The notes beneath the pieces are model-generated. The model made no database searches and was not told where the DNA came from. It saw only the letters and a list, made by a program, of their open reading frames with translations. The translations under genes were made by a program, and so were the position numbers. DNA of 64,000 nucleotides, taken from Rhodamnia argentea (lineage: Eukaryota > Streptophyta > Magnoliopsida > Myrtales > Myrtaceae). Positions within the stretch are counted from its first letter, which is position 1. Each line of letters begins with the position of its first letter. The stretch is taken from the NCBI RefSeq assembly GCF_020921035.1, contig NC_063150.1, positions 29,311,826 to 29,375,825 of the forward strand. The letters run 5' to 3'. Shown one piece after another: positions 11,898-25,197 of the stretch.

Positions 11898-12574
11898 GGG
11901 ATACGTTCATTAGAAGTCTCAAAACTTGTTATCAAAGTGCAATTGAGTCCAAAAACTGTTAGAAAGTACAATCAAGTTCTAAATTTTGTCAAATTGGTGC
12001 AATCGATTACTTCCGTAACTCCGTCCAATTCGAGTGACGGAAAATGATGACGTTGCATTTTTAATTACTTTCTCTCTCCTACTTGACGCTATCATGGTTG
12101 AAACAAGAATGATAAGTCCAAAGTGACATCGTTTTGGTCGCAGACCAGCCCCACCCTAGCTAGCGACGACCCTTGGCCTGGTCCGGGTGAGGGCCGCAAC
12201 CCTCGTCCCACCATCGTCGGCCCTTTCGGTGATGGTGGGGAGCAACGGCAGGGAACTCACTGCTTTTGCCCTTTTTTTTTTTTTAATTTAGTTTATTTTT
12301 TAATTTAAATTTAAAGAATTTAATTTTTGATCAAAACGACGTCGTTTTGGACTTATTTTTCTTGTTTTAGCTATGTTAGCACCAAGTAGGAAAGAAAGAG
12401 TAATAAAAAAATGCCACGTCAGCAATTTTCGTTATCCGAATTAGACGAAGTTAAACAGAAGGATTTGATTGTACCAATTTGACAAGTTTTAGGTCTTGAT
12501 TGCATTTTTCTGAAAATTTTAGGACTCAATTGTACTTTAATAATAAGTTTTATGACTTTTAGTGAACATATCCC
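11898..12574. mobile_element. Mutator-like non-autonomous TIR element
   Basis: The left end GGGATACGTTCATTAGAAG matches the reverse complement of the right end (GGGATATGTTCACTAAAAG). Similarity continues for well over 100 bases (CAATTGAGTCC, GTCAAATTGGT). The flanks TTTTAATTA (11889-11897) and TTTTAGTTA (12575-12583) agree at 8 of 9 bases, the target size of Mutator elements. The core holds an ACGACGTCGTTTTGGACTT palindromic region. No transposase. Confidence 0.7.
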
Positions 12575-13032
12575 TTTTAGTTAAAATTGAGTCAAAACAT
12601 ATGCATTTGTGTCTGTTTTGAGTTAAATTGTGCAGAGTACGTATTTTTCTTGACAAATCTGTAACATATTTAGAGTCGCCCTCTCAAGTTAGGTAAAGAA
12701 TCGCCATCTTCACTTGGCACGAGTTTACCAACTTAGAAAGAAACTATTATGTGAATCCCCTTGAACTTAACTGGACCATCAATGTAAATGTAATATGGTA
12801 CACGAAAGCTTGATGACAACTCTGAAAAAAAAAAAAATTGCAAGGAGAATCCTATTGCGGAACCAACCAAATTATGTAGATTCATGTCTTCTAAGTTAAC
12901 TTTTGTACACACCTATGCACAACGAATCCTGTTTAAACAATTTAAAAAAGTGCACCCTGTAAAGCCACCTAATTAATCAATAGATCATTTTTACGCAATT
13001 TAATTGATCGCATAGCGTTGCCTTGAAAAGGA

Positions 13033-13629
13033 GGAAAATTACTAAAACAGTCCCGAACTTATTGTACGTATGTCAATTTATTCACAAGTTTTTTTCATTT
13101 GATCAATTTAGTCATAAATTTTTTACAATTTGTAAATGCAAACTTCTAGTCAATTTTGGCCATAAATCACTAATTTGGACGCCGGCCGTCCTCCAATGTA
13201 CGTTCGACGCTAACGTGGACAAATATTGTAATTTTCAATTTTTTTTAATGAACTTTTCATAATTTTTTCCTTTTCTTTGCGCTGGCGACCGGCCACCTCA
13301 CCTGGGATAGATAAGGCCTTGAAGGCCTCACCCGGAACTAGGCAAGGGCCGCGCTAACTGCGGGCGAGGCAGACCCCGCTCAGATTTGGCAAGGGCCTCA
13401 ACTCTCGGTAGCCATAATTGAAAAAAAAATAACAAATAAAAAATATTAAAACATTCATATTTTTTTTTTGTAGAAGTTATAAAAATTATTCATGTTACCA
13501 TTAGCCGTGCCACGGAAGACCGTCCGTGTTTACATCAATGATTTTTAGCCATAATTGATCAAATTAAAAGGTTTATGATTGAATGAAATCCGTATAATAA
13601 ATATAGAGCTTTTTTTTCGAAAATTATCC
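13033..13629. mobile_element. Non-autonomous TIR element with GC-rich core
   Basis: The left arm (GGAAAATTACTAAAACAG ... TTTGATCAATTTAG ... GGCCATAAATCA) matches the reverse complement of the right arm ending at 13629. The core is GC-rich (CACCTCACC, GGCAAGGGCC). It has the same layout as the elements at 22071-22737 and 61472-62368. Confidence 0.6.
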
Positions 13630-13739
13630 TGAAAATTGGGTGTTACACTAATATGAAATACAGAAATTGCTACCTGAAGTTTTGTAAAAATAACAGGGAC
13701 ATTGAAGTAATTCATCTTTTTGGTAAAAAAAAAAGAAAG

Positions 13740-15284
13740 GCTCGCGCTATTTCCACCCGCTTATTGGCTCTTCACACCCCCTATCACGTTAGATTGACTA
13801 TATTATCCCTTGTGGGTCCTACTCCTGATATAAGATTATTTCTTATCTTTCTTTTCTTTTTTCTTTTGTCAATTTTTACTAAAAGAAGAACTTGCCCACG
13901 TCCCTGCCAAACAACTTTTCTTTTTTTTTTACTCAGGCCACTTTTTCCCCACACATTACATTTCAACGATCCCTTCATATTGGTCTTTTTCTGAACTTAG
14001 TCTCCAATATTATAATCTAAGCAAACGCTAATCATATACTAGCGTAAATAAATTGTAGTTTTATTTGTCAATTGTTAACTCTATTTCTTCAAATTATTTT
14101 CATGATCGTGAATTTTTCGACTTTGATTTATGGATCAAATTTATGAGAATTTATTCTAAGAAGAACTATAATAGTTGATGTATGCATTATACACAATGTA
14201 CTCATGGATTATACTCTTACTTGTGCTTAAGTTATTTTTTCAACAATAGTTTCCTACTATAAAAATAAAGAAATATACAACTCATGAATGGAATAATTAG
14301 CTTTATTTGTCAGAAACACAATAATTAGTTAGCTATCTACCAAATAAACTAGGGGTGAGCAAAGAGGACAGCGAACCGGCTGGTTTGGTCCGGTACTCGG
14401 TTCCAAGGGGAACCAAACCAGCATCAAAATTTTCTTTCTTCAGTCTTTTGATTGGAAAAAAGTCATATGATTGGCTGCAGGCTGGACTCGTAAGAAAGAA
14501 AGATCGGGACATCTGCGGAAGTGCAAGTTGGGTGAAATTTTTATTTCTTTTTGGAGTAGCATGTTACCGATTGATAGTGGAGTGGTTTAAAGTTATAGGA
14601 ACAGTGTCACCTACATGTTGATGAAAAAACAAAGTGTTTTGGTTGCTGCCTACATTTCTTTCAAATCAAGGAGTACTTGTTAAGATCGGTAAGTTTTATC
14701 TCCACGATTTGGTGGGAGTGCTGGCTTCGACTTCCAATTCGACCGGGAGGTTCAGAGCATTCTATTTTTGATCGACATGGATGAGTGAGTGCACGCATTA
14801 TGGCTCTGGTCCTGGGTGAAGTAGTGGACTGTAGTAATGTTGAAAAACCATCTTAGCTCTCTGTTAATCTTGTAATTTCTGCATTGAATGAAGATCTTGC
14901 CTTTCCGAACTTTATCGGTTCTACTGGACCACCCGGGAACTAGATCGAAACGGACTGGGAACTCATCACCCCTAAAATAAATTATTTTTTGGAAAAGAAG
15001 TGCATCGATTTTGTTCCAAATGGAGAAAGAAAAGGCAAAGAGTTAAAAGAAAGAAAGGCAACCATTAGTCTTATATCAAGAGTGCGCCCCACATTAAAAT
15101 TAATAAATGTTGTTTGAGAGGAGCGTGGTTTTATCTATAATAAAATTGAAACAAATGAAAAAGAAGAAGAAAAAAAGATAAGAAATAATCTTAAATCAAG
15201 AGTGGGACTTGCAAGGGACAATGTAGTCTATTCAACATTAAATAGGGTGTCAAGAGCCAATAAGGGAGTGGAAATAGCGTGAGC
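13740..15284. mobile_element. TIR element containing a nested hAT-like insertion
   Basis: The left arm CGCTATTTCCACCCGCTTAT and the reverse complement of the right arm CGCTATTTCCACTCCCTTAT are near-identical. Similarity runs about 120 bp through ATTGGCTCTT, TTATCCCTTG/TTGTCCCTTG and AAGATTATTTCTTATCTTT. No transposase frame remains. The hAT-like element at 14350-14974 lies inside, so this element is older. Confidence 0.65.
14350..14974. mobile_element. hAT-like non-autonomous element
   Basis: The ends are TAGGGGTGAGC and TCATCACCCCTA, a perfect 9-bp terminal inverted repeat TAGGGGTGA. The flanks AAATAAAC (14342-14349) and AAATAAAT (14975-14982) match at 7 of 8 bases, the hAT target size. Subterminal GGTCCGGT/ACTGGACC strings are shared with the element at 26980-27814. 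Only short frames, no hAT transposase. Confidence 0.75.
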
Positions 15285-15289
15285 AAAAA

Positions 15290-17896
15290 AAAAAAAAAAG
15301 GAAAAGAATTTTTTTTTTTTTTTTTTTTTTGGAGTTTGCTTGAGAGAGAGAGGAGGGAGGATTGATTGTTTAGGACAGCAAAAGGGGCAAGAGATGGACA
15401 TGAAGATTGAAACTTTGGACGGCCGAAAAACAAGTAATGTTGTCTATACAAAGTTTAGAGTGTATGATGAATAAATTATTTTAAACCCCCATTTGGCTTT
15501 TGGTCCAATCCATGAGAACCCTTTTGAGATAGAGAGAGAGAGAGAACATGACGCCAACTTTAAGAGACATGCCATCAACGAAAATTCTCAGCCCGATGCG
15601 TGCAATCCCACCACTCCTTAATTTTCATGGCCAAAATTCATGATCACACTGAACATGGCCTCCTTATCATAAACTATATATGTATATAAATATGTACATT
15701 TTCTTTCTGAATTTGTGTGACTTTTGGGTGATTTCTCACTCTTTTTGTAATCAAAACCTACGACCTCAATGTTGTAAACCAATGTTGTTGTTTTTTGTTT
15801 GTTATTATTATTATTTTTTTGCTCGTGTTTCCAAGGACCACCACTTTTTTTTTACCCCAAAGTAAGTAACTGTTGCCATGGACCACTTGGTCATGTGATG
15901 ATAGTTTTCACATATAGAATATGATATCTGTGTTTCCTAGTGATCCCCAGAGAGTGGACGATGAAGCAGTGGCACTTCCTCAAAGAAAAAAGAGAAAAAA
16001 AAGTTTGAAAATGGTGCAAGGGAAGGGGGGGTGGGGTAGAAATGGATGTAGAAAGAAGAGAACACTTTTACTAATGTTGCTACAATTTGTTCCACTTTCT
16101 AAATGTTTCCCACTTCTTGTGAATCATGTCGTTTCTTTGTGAGGTCGTCTCCCTAATTGGCTTGACAAACTAGGGAGGCTTGTTTTTACAAGAAAATAGA
16201 TTAAGGAGAGAACAGATGGAAAGAAGAGGAAGGTTAGGGTTAAAATCAATTTTGTAGCAAAGGGGAATGGGAAAAGAAAAAGGGGCTGTTCCCCCAAATG
16301 CTGCTTCATTGGGGCATCTTTCTCTTGCTCCAATGCCTTTGTCAAGGCAATTCTCACTTTGTGTACAGTTCAAGCATCCTCCAAGCTCGCTCTCTCTCTT
16401 TCTCTCTCATGCAACTCTGAAACAAGGGACATTAGATGTGGGCATGTCAAGTTAAAGGTTGGCCTTTGTGTGAGGAGCCCCATTAGGGACCTCCTTTTGC
16501 ATGAGGAGCCACATTAGTGACCAACTTTTGCCAACAACATAGCTAAAACGAACCCTAGCTAAGCCTACAGAATTTTGGGAACCCAACAAAGCCCACTAGG
16601 TTGATCTTTTCTCCCATTGCTTTATTCTCTGCTTTGAGTTTGTCTATGCCTGTTCTTGCATCTCTATAATCCACAACTTCAAAAAAAGAAGAAGAAGAAG
16701 AAGAAGAAGAAGAAGCAGTCTTTCTCACTTTCATATTGCATCTGGATATCTAGTTTGTTAAACTAGTTAATTCATGATTTTGTTGTTGTTCCTCCTTTCC
16801 AATACTTTTTCTTTTCTAGGTTTAGGGGGCATAAGAGAAAGAGAGAGGGGCATTTGAGCACCCCCCAAGAAGCATGTCTCAAGTGACAAGTTCCTAGAGG
16901 GGGTCATGACCCAATAGTACTGCCTGGATTGAAATTTCCACTCTCTTTGAATCCTTGCTTAGGAAAAGTAGCATTGCCTAGAAAGCAACACAAAGCCCTC
17001 GTGCAAACCATGGTCCTTCTAAGCTCCTCTCTGAAATCAATACTATGGTGGTCGTTCAGGTCATCGAAAATAATTTGGCAAGCCGAATCCCGGAGAACCA
17101 CCTTAAGTTTAAGTATTACTGGGAAGCAAATTGCCGCACGGACCATTTCGCAACCAATCTGTCGACAACATTGGTGGCGGTGGTACTTCCATCAACTTCT
17201 CTTTTAGCGACCTCTGTGTTACCCATGTTTTAACATCCTCTTTGTGGAGCCAACTACTAATGGCCCAAATTCTGTGTCTCAACTATGGTTGCGGGTTTAT
17301 TAAAACTAAAAAGGTAAATAAATAGGAAAACAGACCTCATCCCTAATCAGGATTGAAAAACACAAGACCTTTCACTTGCCTAAGAAACTCAAGATATGAC
17401 TCAGCTGCACAACAAAATTCATGTGGTCCGATTCACAGAGCAGAGCCAGTTGGGGACTTTTTGCTGAAGGAATACAATCTCAGAAGCATACCCTCAGCTA
17501 CAGTAAACAGTGTATATAATTTATTGCAAGCAACTCACAAAGAATCCATACAAATTGTCTAATCCAATGAAGCATATCACACAAATCACTCATCACAAAT
17601 AAACACCAACCAATCCAACAAATAGTAATAACTTCTACAATCTCTCTCTCTTTCTCTCTCAAATTGAGAAAACCCAAAACCAGTAGTTACTATCTATGTG
17701 ACACAAACCTAAAAGAAGGGAAAAGAACAGACTCTCACTTCCATCCAACAAATGTGAATTGGTCATTACCCTCTATTTACATTGCTAGTAATATGCAGGG
17801 AAAGACCTTGATGCAACTATGAGATCATATAACAGCAGAGAAAAGCTGACCAAACAATGTTGCAAGTTTTTCTTGTCTTTTATCTTTTGATTGCTC
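15290..17896. other. Intergenic DNA, no gene recognised
   Basis: Homopolymer A and T tracts (15287-15331), an AGAG run near 15531 and an AAG microsatellite (about 16683-16715). The 16880-17230 part is less AT-rich and open in several frames, but I found no domain. Sequence just above 17897 is probably the 3' UTR of the Glu-rich gene on the minus strand. Confidence 0.4.
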
Positions 17897-20771
17897 TCAC
17901 TTGACTTTCTCTTCGCCCTTGGCCTCTGTCATCGGCGTCTTCGAGATTGGGGATTTACCGACGATGGCTTTCTTTACCTTCACGCCTAATTGCTTCACCT
18001 TCGACATTATGTTACCCGACTGCTTTTTCCCTGAGACCTCTTGTGCAGGCAGGTCCCTTGACGCTTTGGTGTCATGGCCGTCCTTTGCAGGCTCGTCACT
18101 TGGAGGAGGCGCGAGTTTTGCATCTTCATCGTCACCTTTTGCAACGCCATTTTCGGCCTCCTCTGCCTTGACCTCTTTGGCTTCCTCTGCTTCGACTGGA
18201 GCCGGTGTCTCTTCCTTCTCCAACTCAGCAGCGCCAGTCAAACTTTGCTCAGTTACGGCACTCACATTTTCCACTTTATTCACCTCATCTTTACTGGTTT
18301 CTTCGTCTTTCTCCTTGAGTTTCTCGATCTTTTCTTCTTCCTTTTCCGCCTCGACTTTGGCTTCCTCCTCTGGAATGCCATCCACTGCAGATGCGCTTTG
18401 TTGACCGTTTGCATCCACAGGAACTTCCTTCTCAACAACAGCTTGAGCTTCCTCAATGACGGTAAAATTGGTTTCTGTAACAGCAGGCGCCTCATCAATC
18501 TTTTCTGCCTTGGACGATGTGACGCCGTCGAACTCATCCATCACGGACCTGAGATTTCTTGCTACCTTAACCTCTGTCTTCTCCGTGGGCTTGACTTCCT
18601 CAACACTCTCCAGCACATTCTCCACAACATTGGTGACTTCTTGGGGTTTATCCTCTGCTTCTTTGGTCAACTCTGGTTTATCCCCTACCTTGGTTTCTGC
18701 TTCTGCTACCTCTCTCGGCTCGGCCACGCTGCTGGCTGCTGCTTCAGTCAGCTCGCTGGTTTCAGTGGCTGATATTTTCGGCTCATCAACCACCTTCTCT
18801 TTGATTGGTTCAACAACCAATTCTTCTTTTGGTTCGCATACAACAGCTTCAATCGCTCCTTTTTCCGGTTCTTTGGCATCAGCTTCCTCCACGACTTTCT
18901 CCTCGGGTTCTTTTCCGACTTCTTCACTTGCAGGCTTCTCCTTTACTTCGTCTTCAACCACTTCAGCTGCCGATTTCTCCTCCACCTTACTTGCAACTTC
19001 TTCACTAGCCAGGTTTTCCTTGGATTTACTCTCAGCTGCATCCACCACAACTGCTTTGTCCTCTGCCTTATCTTTGATTTCTTCAATCGCAGGTTCGTCC
19101 TTCGATTCAACTTTAACTTCTTCAACCACTGCTTCTTTTTCTTCTGGTTTAACTGCCTGAGCCTCAACTTCTTTCTCCTTTGGTTCAGCTGTAACAAGTG
19201 CCTCAACTTCTTTCTCCTTTGGTTCATCTGCAACAACCGCCTCGACTTCTTTCTCCTTTAGTTCAGCTGCAGCAACAGCCTCGACTTCTTTTTCCTTTGG
19301 TTCAGCTGCAACAACTGCCTCGACTTCTTTATCCTTTGGTTCATCTGCAACCACCTCGACTTCTTTCTCCTCTTGTTCGTCTCCAACAACTTCAATTGGT
19401 GTCTCCGCCTGAGGCACATTGGTTACAGTTGTATCCTCTGGTTGGGTACCAATAGGCTTGGTTGCTGAATCTGGACGGTTCAGCACTACAGAAACGTCTT
19501 CCGCCTTCAAGCCAGCTTCAGAAGGTGCCTCCAAAACAGCTCCACCTTCATCCACTGCAGCAGGTTTTATCTGCTCCTCAGGCATCAGTTCTTCTGCTTT
19601 AGGGACCGGGATATCTGGACTCTCGGATTCAATGTCTTTGGTGATCTGTTCCTTTGTTTCCTCCTCTTTGATTATCTTGTTCTCTTCGTTCTCCTTCTTC
19701 TCAACCGTCTTAGAACAATCAACAACATATTAGGAGTGCGTTATATGATATAGATCAAAAGAATCCATCAGAAAAGAACTTGAGCGAGAATTAAAAAGTG
19801 AGAAATTCAAGTGTAAGGAACAGATTTATTGTTTCTGTGCAACATAATGTGTCATAATCTGAATTCTTATCAGCAGCAATTTGATGGATTTCAGCTACTG
19901 ATATATGTATAACGACGGCCCAAGCTATGTGTGTTGAAGCACCAAAAAAGGACAACTGATCAATCCATATCAAGTGAGGTAACATAACAGGATGCCCGAA
20001 ATTTATGAACTTCATCAACAACAAAGCCATTAACAGGAAAGAAATAAAGATAAAATGATATGTTGGATTGACATCAGTACAATTACTCGACTACCATTGT
20101 GAAGAACCCTGTAAGACGTTGTTATGGGTTTAGAATGAGGAGCTAGGCAAGCTGAAACAGAGATAATGAAATCCATCAAGTTGTAGTTGGTCTAAATACA
20201 CAAGAAAATCCAGAGACTTGCAAAAAGAGAACTGAAACAAATAAACCTCTTTCATTCTGAGTCTGCAAAACACAAATTTTCCAGACTAAAGGAAACGAAA
20301 AAAAACAGCCAAATGGTTTTTTAAATGAAATAAAAGATTACTTGATAGTGAGAGGAAAAGAATTCAGGATGGGAGAATTCTACATAAATTATGGTCTAAA
20401 GGAATCCTTCCTAGAGCTTTGTCATACTAAACATGTTTCAAAACTTAGAAGTCCTCAGTTTGAGGCAAGAACAAATCACATGCAATCAGAACATCCAACA
20501 GACGGACTAAAACAAAACACCCATCTACTTCTCGGAATAACAAGCATAAGAATTTGATCTTCAAGTGTTTGATTGTATTTATGAAGCTTCCAAGGACATG
20601 AATCAAATCTAACTTTTACCCATGAGGGGGAAAAAACTAAAAAAGATTAAGGCAGTTCACATAACCCAAGCTTCAAAAGAAACAGAGCAAAGAAACAGAG
20701 GAACAGAGGTTTCTGTAGAGACTTACTTCATCAGGAGTGTGATGATCAGGCACAACTGTCTCAGAAGCCAT
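17897..20771 (-). CDS. Glu/Lys/Val/Ala-rich low-complexity protein, 618 aa
   Basis: Exon 1 is 20727-20771 (MASETVVPDHHTPDE, donor GAA|GTAAGT) and exon 2 is 17897-19708 (acceptor CTAAG|ACG), in phase 0, giving 618 residues. The body is strongly acidic and repetitive. Residues about 126-200 hold about six 13-residue repeats of the type EPKEKEVEAVVAA. The last 45 residues switch to a basic stretch (GNIMSKVKQLGVKVKKAIVG) that could form an amphipathic helix for a membrane or partner. No signal peptide, transmembrane span or enzyme motif is visible. Similar plant proteins carry automatic names such as titin-like or neurofilament-like, which reflect composition rather than function. The opposite strand is open over long stretches, but that follows from the biased codons. 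Gene reality is well supported by a continuous 1.8-kb frame and clean splice sites; function unknown. Confidence 0.8.
19150..19376 (-). repeat. 39-bp tandem repeat inside the Glu-rich gene
   Basis: About six units of 39 bp encode 13 residues each (E-P/L-K-E/D-K-E-V-E-A plus four variable residues). The unit length keeps the frame, so unit number could vary between alleles. Confidence 0.85.
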
Positions 20772-20779
20772 GGATGGGA

Positions 20780-22060
20780 TGAAAGGAGCGCTCAAAGAAG
20801 AAGCAGGAAAATGAAAGAAGCTTCTCTCTCTTCTCTTCTTCTGAGGGGGTGGCTTTTGGATTCAAAAGAGAATTGGAGAGTGCCAAAAGGAAATGATTGA
20901 TGCTGAAAAGTAAAGAAGGAAAGCAAGAGAGCCCCCCACTCAAACTTGGAATTGGCAATTCCAGAAAGCAAAAAAAAAAAAAAAAAAAGGAAAAAAGGAA
21001 AAGACAGGGTGGTCTCAGTGAGCTGGATGATTATGGAGGGGGTGAGATGTTTGGATGGCCATATCTGTATGAATTTTGTGATTATTATTCCAAGAAGACA
21101 ACTCACTAGACCCCAATTTAGCAAAATATCTTCCCTTCCTTCCTAAAATGCTGTCACTGCATGTAGCTATCTAATTTGTACTTGTGATTTTATACCCCTT
21201 TGTCAGAATCCCATGAATACCATGAAAATGATTCTTGTATATTTATTAGTTCCGCTTTGAAGCGAATTTGCCCGAGCAACGTTTATCCGATCTTGATCTA
21301 TCATTTGCGAAAATATCACTTATGAGCGGGATTTACGCTTAGCCGTACAAAAGAACGCATGAATCCTAAATCATTTCATATTGTCTATTTATTGCGTATT
21401 TATTTACTGTATCTTTTAACTATCACGATGTTGAGCAAATTTGTCAAACTAAATTACCAAGCTGTCAAGCCAAATCCCCGTATCTTGTTAGCCTATATAG
21501 TGGGGATGAACATGAATTTTGATTCTCGGTGCCTAGAATTGCACGGCGGCTCTGCCAAGTTCATCAATTCCAGCAGGAACAGGCTGCTCTGTTTCTTTCC
21601 TCTCCTGTCCATTTTTAGGTCGAGGTTGTGCCATTTGGGTGGTGGGTTCCACGAAATTTCCTAGGATACCGCGAGGCGCAGAAGAATGATACTTTTCCTC
21701 ACTACCTTATCTTCTCTGCCCTTGCTAGTTAAAAAAGAAAGAAAAAAAAAAAAAAAAAGGAAGAAGAAGAAGAGTGTGCCGCTTAAGCACCCAAGAAAAT
21801 GTGCTAATCTTCTCTCTCTCTTTTCCTTTCTTTTTAAACTATTGGGGATGGAAGAAAAGCAATTAAGGAAAATAATGGGAAAAAGCAGATTCCACGACTG
21901 CATAGAAAAATCACACCTGAGAAGATTAGCATTAATTATATGTGGGAAGTGGCATTCTGAGCTTGCTCTTGGGCTTTACAGCAAACTGCCCAGCTCATTA
22001 AGCACCGAGTTCAGTACCCTAATGGTGAGATTTCCTTTCTGTATTGGACAGACAACATTA
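20780..22060. other. 5' flank of the Glu-rich gene and intergenic DNA
   Basis: CT-rich on the minus strand just above the start codon at 20771, consistent with a plant 5' leader. Poly-A tracts near 20970 and 21738. No other gene seen. Confidence 0.4.
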
Positions 22061-22070
22061 ACAAAAAGAG

Positions 22071-22737
22071 GGAAAATTACAAAAAAAGTACTGAAGTTAT
22101 TGCATTAGTAGTAATTTAATTTCAAACCTTTCAATTTGACCAATTTGATCATAAATCATTTTACATTGACATCAATTCAGTCCATTCGGCCAATTTAGGC
22201 CGGAAATCGCTGATGTGGACGACGGCCGTCCTACGTAGCACCACATAATTTTTTTATTATTACTCTTTCTTTTTTTTCCCTTATTTTTTTTTTCTTTCCC
22301 CTTGTTTGTGGCCGGCTGGCCACCGGCATTGCCCATGTCCGATGAGGCTGCCCTTGCCTAGGAGAGGGTCGGCCTCGCTAGATTTGGACGAGGGGGTGGG
22401 GCCTCGCCGGCGCTCCCCTCGGCTCGATGAGGATGACCCCCACCCGTGGTCGGCAAGGGTAACCTTGCCCATTGCAAGGCCAGCCCTCACAGGCTCTCGC
22501 GAAGGAAAAAAAAGTAAGGAAAAAGATAATAAAAAATAAAATAAAAATTCATGTCAACGCCGGCGGTGCCACATGGGACGGCCGGTGTCCACGTCGGCGG
22601 TTCTCGGTCTAAATTGGCCGTATGGACTGAATTGATAGCAATATAAAAAGGATTTAAATTAAATTGGTCTAATTGAAAGGTTTATGATTGAATTAGTACA
22701 AATACAATAGATTTAGGACTTTTTTGGTACTTTATCC
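22071..22737. mobile_element. Non-autonomous TIR element with GC-rich core
   Basis: The left arm (GGAAAATTACAAAAAAAGTA ... CAATTCAGTCCATTCGGCCA) matches the reverse complement of the right arm (GGATAAAGTACCAAAAAAGT ... CAATTCAGTCCATACGGCCA) over about 150-200 bp, including ACGGCCGTCC near the core. The core is GC-rich with GGCAAGGGTAACC-type motifs. Same family as 13033-13629 and 61472-62368. Confidence 0.7.
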
Positions 22738-23224
22738 GACAAAACAGGGTGACATGAATTACAACCCATGTTAATGAAAAGAATTAAGATCTAAATCCAA
22801 ATTTGAAAAGAGCTGATTATGGAAATCTAATTTGAAAATCACAAATTCAAGAACTAAATCTCGAGCACCAATTAGGCGGTGATGGAGGGGGAAAAAGGGT
22901 AATTAGTTAAGTAATCAGTTCATATCTGACCACCGGCACATCTTGTACTGCCTTTGTGATGATGACTGCTAACTAATGTTCATAAAATAAGAGGAATATA
23001 TTCAACATCATCTTCCTAGTTCCTAGAGACCACAAAAAAAGAATGCTAATAACAGCACAGCAAAAGAAATGATTGGTAGGACTTTCAGAACTGTTAACCT
23101 CGGTTGAATTTTCAATATGTTAGAGAAATGACTTGTTTAGCATGATCCTAACTAAACGACTATTGCTCTTTGCCCCCACCAATTATTTATGTTCCAGGAA
23201 AGAAAAATAGTATTAAATGAGTAT

Positions 23225-23500
23225 ACTTGCCCATCGGGAAATGACTCGCCGGCCTCGCTCGTGGCCGGCACGGCCACCCAGCCCTCCCCGATGGCTGGCC
23301 ATCGCCTCAAACCGGCCACCAGCGAAAGGAAGGGAAAAAAAAAGGGAAAAAGAAAATATAAATGATGAAAATACCTTTGGTTAGATCATTCTTTAGAACA
23401 ATGAGGGCTCTTCACGTTTTTATTTAAAACGAAGTTCACTTCAGATCTCAAATGAGGACACTTTAGGATTTTATTTAGAATTTTTGTATTGCTTCTTACT
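23225..23500. mobile_element. Isolated arm of a Mutator-like element
   Basis: GC-rich GGCCGGCACGGCCACC-type sequence is followed by AAATACCTTTGGTTAGATCAT and TTCTTTAGAACAAT. This resembles the right arm of the Pack-MULE-like element at 60420-60460. No partner arm recognised nearby. Confidence 0.45.
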
Positions 23501-25190
23501 CCACTAATTCTTTTTATGTTCTAGAGAAAAAGTAGTATTAAATGTGTATACTCCCCCGTTGGGACGAAGTCTTCAAGGACTGAGAGGATTTGTCAATGGA
23601 GTTCAGGGGAGCTGCTGCTGATATGTTGGAAAGAGAAGGAACCCACGTTGTGCCTGACCCGGATGCATGTGAATATCCAGAACATTCAGACAAACTTTCA
23701 AATTGGCAAAAAAAAAAAAAAATTGCAAAAATTGAAGGACAAGAAAAGAAAAAAGGAGGAGAAGAAAACTACTTTCTTTCATCGTTGTATTCATCTAGAG
23801 GTGACCAGTGTTGCGTAATCTGAAAACTGACGGACGACCCTCCTAGAGCTTCTAGTGATTTCACATCTAGTGATCTCATTAACTTTAAGAATTGAGTTTG
23901 CGACATCTTGAGTTTAAACCTTTGGGACAAAAGAATCGTCGCAATCTTGTGACAACCCACTTGATTACTTGCCACAAAAGCACAAGTGACGGAGCCTCCC
24001 GTGACTTATTAATTTGTTAGGACGATTCTTCACATACCTAACATTCACTATCGATGTCTACTTCGTCCTCAAATTGGGGGAGGGGGGTAAATAGTCATAT
24101 TCATGGTGCAGGACTTGTTCAGATCAAAGCAAAGAGGGATGACTATCATGAAGTGATTTACGGTCCAGTGACAATACGACATATAAAGATGAAGTGGGAA
24201 AGGTCACATGTCAAGCCAGTTCATGGGTGGCCATGACACAGACATTTCGTTGAGTTTCTAAGACCGAATTTTGCAAAACTCGACAACATTGCAGGAGCCA
24301 CGTCTTTGGGGATCAATGTCTCATAAAGGGTCCAAACACAGAAGCTTTTTTCAGTTCTTTCTCAAGGCTAAGAGGCTAACCACGTTGCCCCACTTCTTCG
24401 CAATAAAGCTAAGCCGGTTCGTAGGTTTGAAAACGATACATGGTGTGTTGATCTCAAGTCGTCTCGGCCTGATATCACACTGCTTTCACTTGAATCCAAG
24501 CATGGCAAGAGCAGGAAATTCAAGTGGGCTACAAGCCCACTAATGAAAGCTGCAGTGGGCCGGGCTGGTAGGTCACTCCTATACCCTAAAAAAAAAGAAC
24601 ACTGTTTGGCTGTCTCCGACCGGCGAAGCTCCCACTGAAGAATTGAAATGCTCCAAAAGCCCTCATTGAAGAATTGGAGAACATTCCTCTCGGGGAGAAA
24701 AATATCTGCTTGTGCAAAGTGGATTGTCATGATTGGATATGGTTGGATTTGACGCACAATCACAACGAAGTAAATTGAAAAAGCGAGAAAGAGAAATCGA
24801 GACACATGATTTTATTCTGGTTGACCCTTAAACTAGGGCTAGTCCAATAGAGGATTCAATTATGATTAATACCTCGCGACTCTTATTAAATCACTCAATT
24901 ATAAGCGAAAAAAAGTATATATAACAGTAGCTATTTATAGACTCAAGCTCAAACTACCAATGAAAAAAATATGGTTTCAAATTATAAAAGCCCTTCGGTC
25001 TCCGGGAAGCACAGCCCCACCCCCGTCGAGGCGGCTCTCCCGAACCCTTGCCCGCTCACCAGGGAGTGATATCCCTATACTTTCCGGTCGATGTGAAGTA
25101 TGAATCACACTCCAACAGGATATGTGAAATTCCCACTAAGAGTGTTCTAGCACTAGTCCATCGTTCTTGATTGAGGAGGTGCAAGATGCC
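23500..25190. other. Intergenic DNA with repeat remnants
   Basis: No gene recognised. The segment 24755-24870 resembles 10385-10500 (dispersed repeat). Several frames of 60-145 codons lack domain features. Confidence 0.4.
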
Positions 25191-25197
25191 AATCAAA

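Noticed and set aside
16880..17230. Possible microRNA or small protein gene
   Set aside because: No known plant miRNA string was recognised and no convincing hairpin or domain.
17901..19733. Long plus-strand open frames opposite the Glu-rich gene
   Set aside because: They are antisense shadows of a GAG/GTT-biased coding strand, lack domains, and end at the edges of the real exon.
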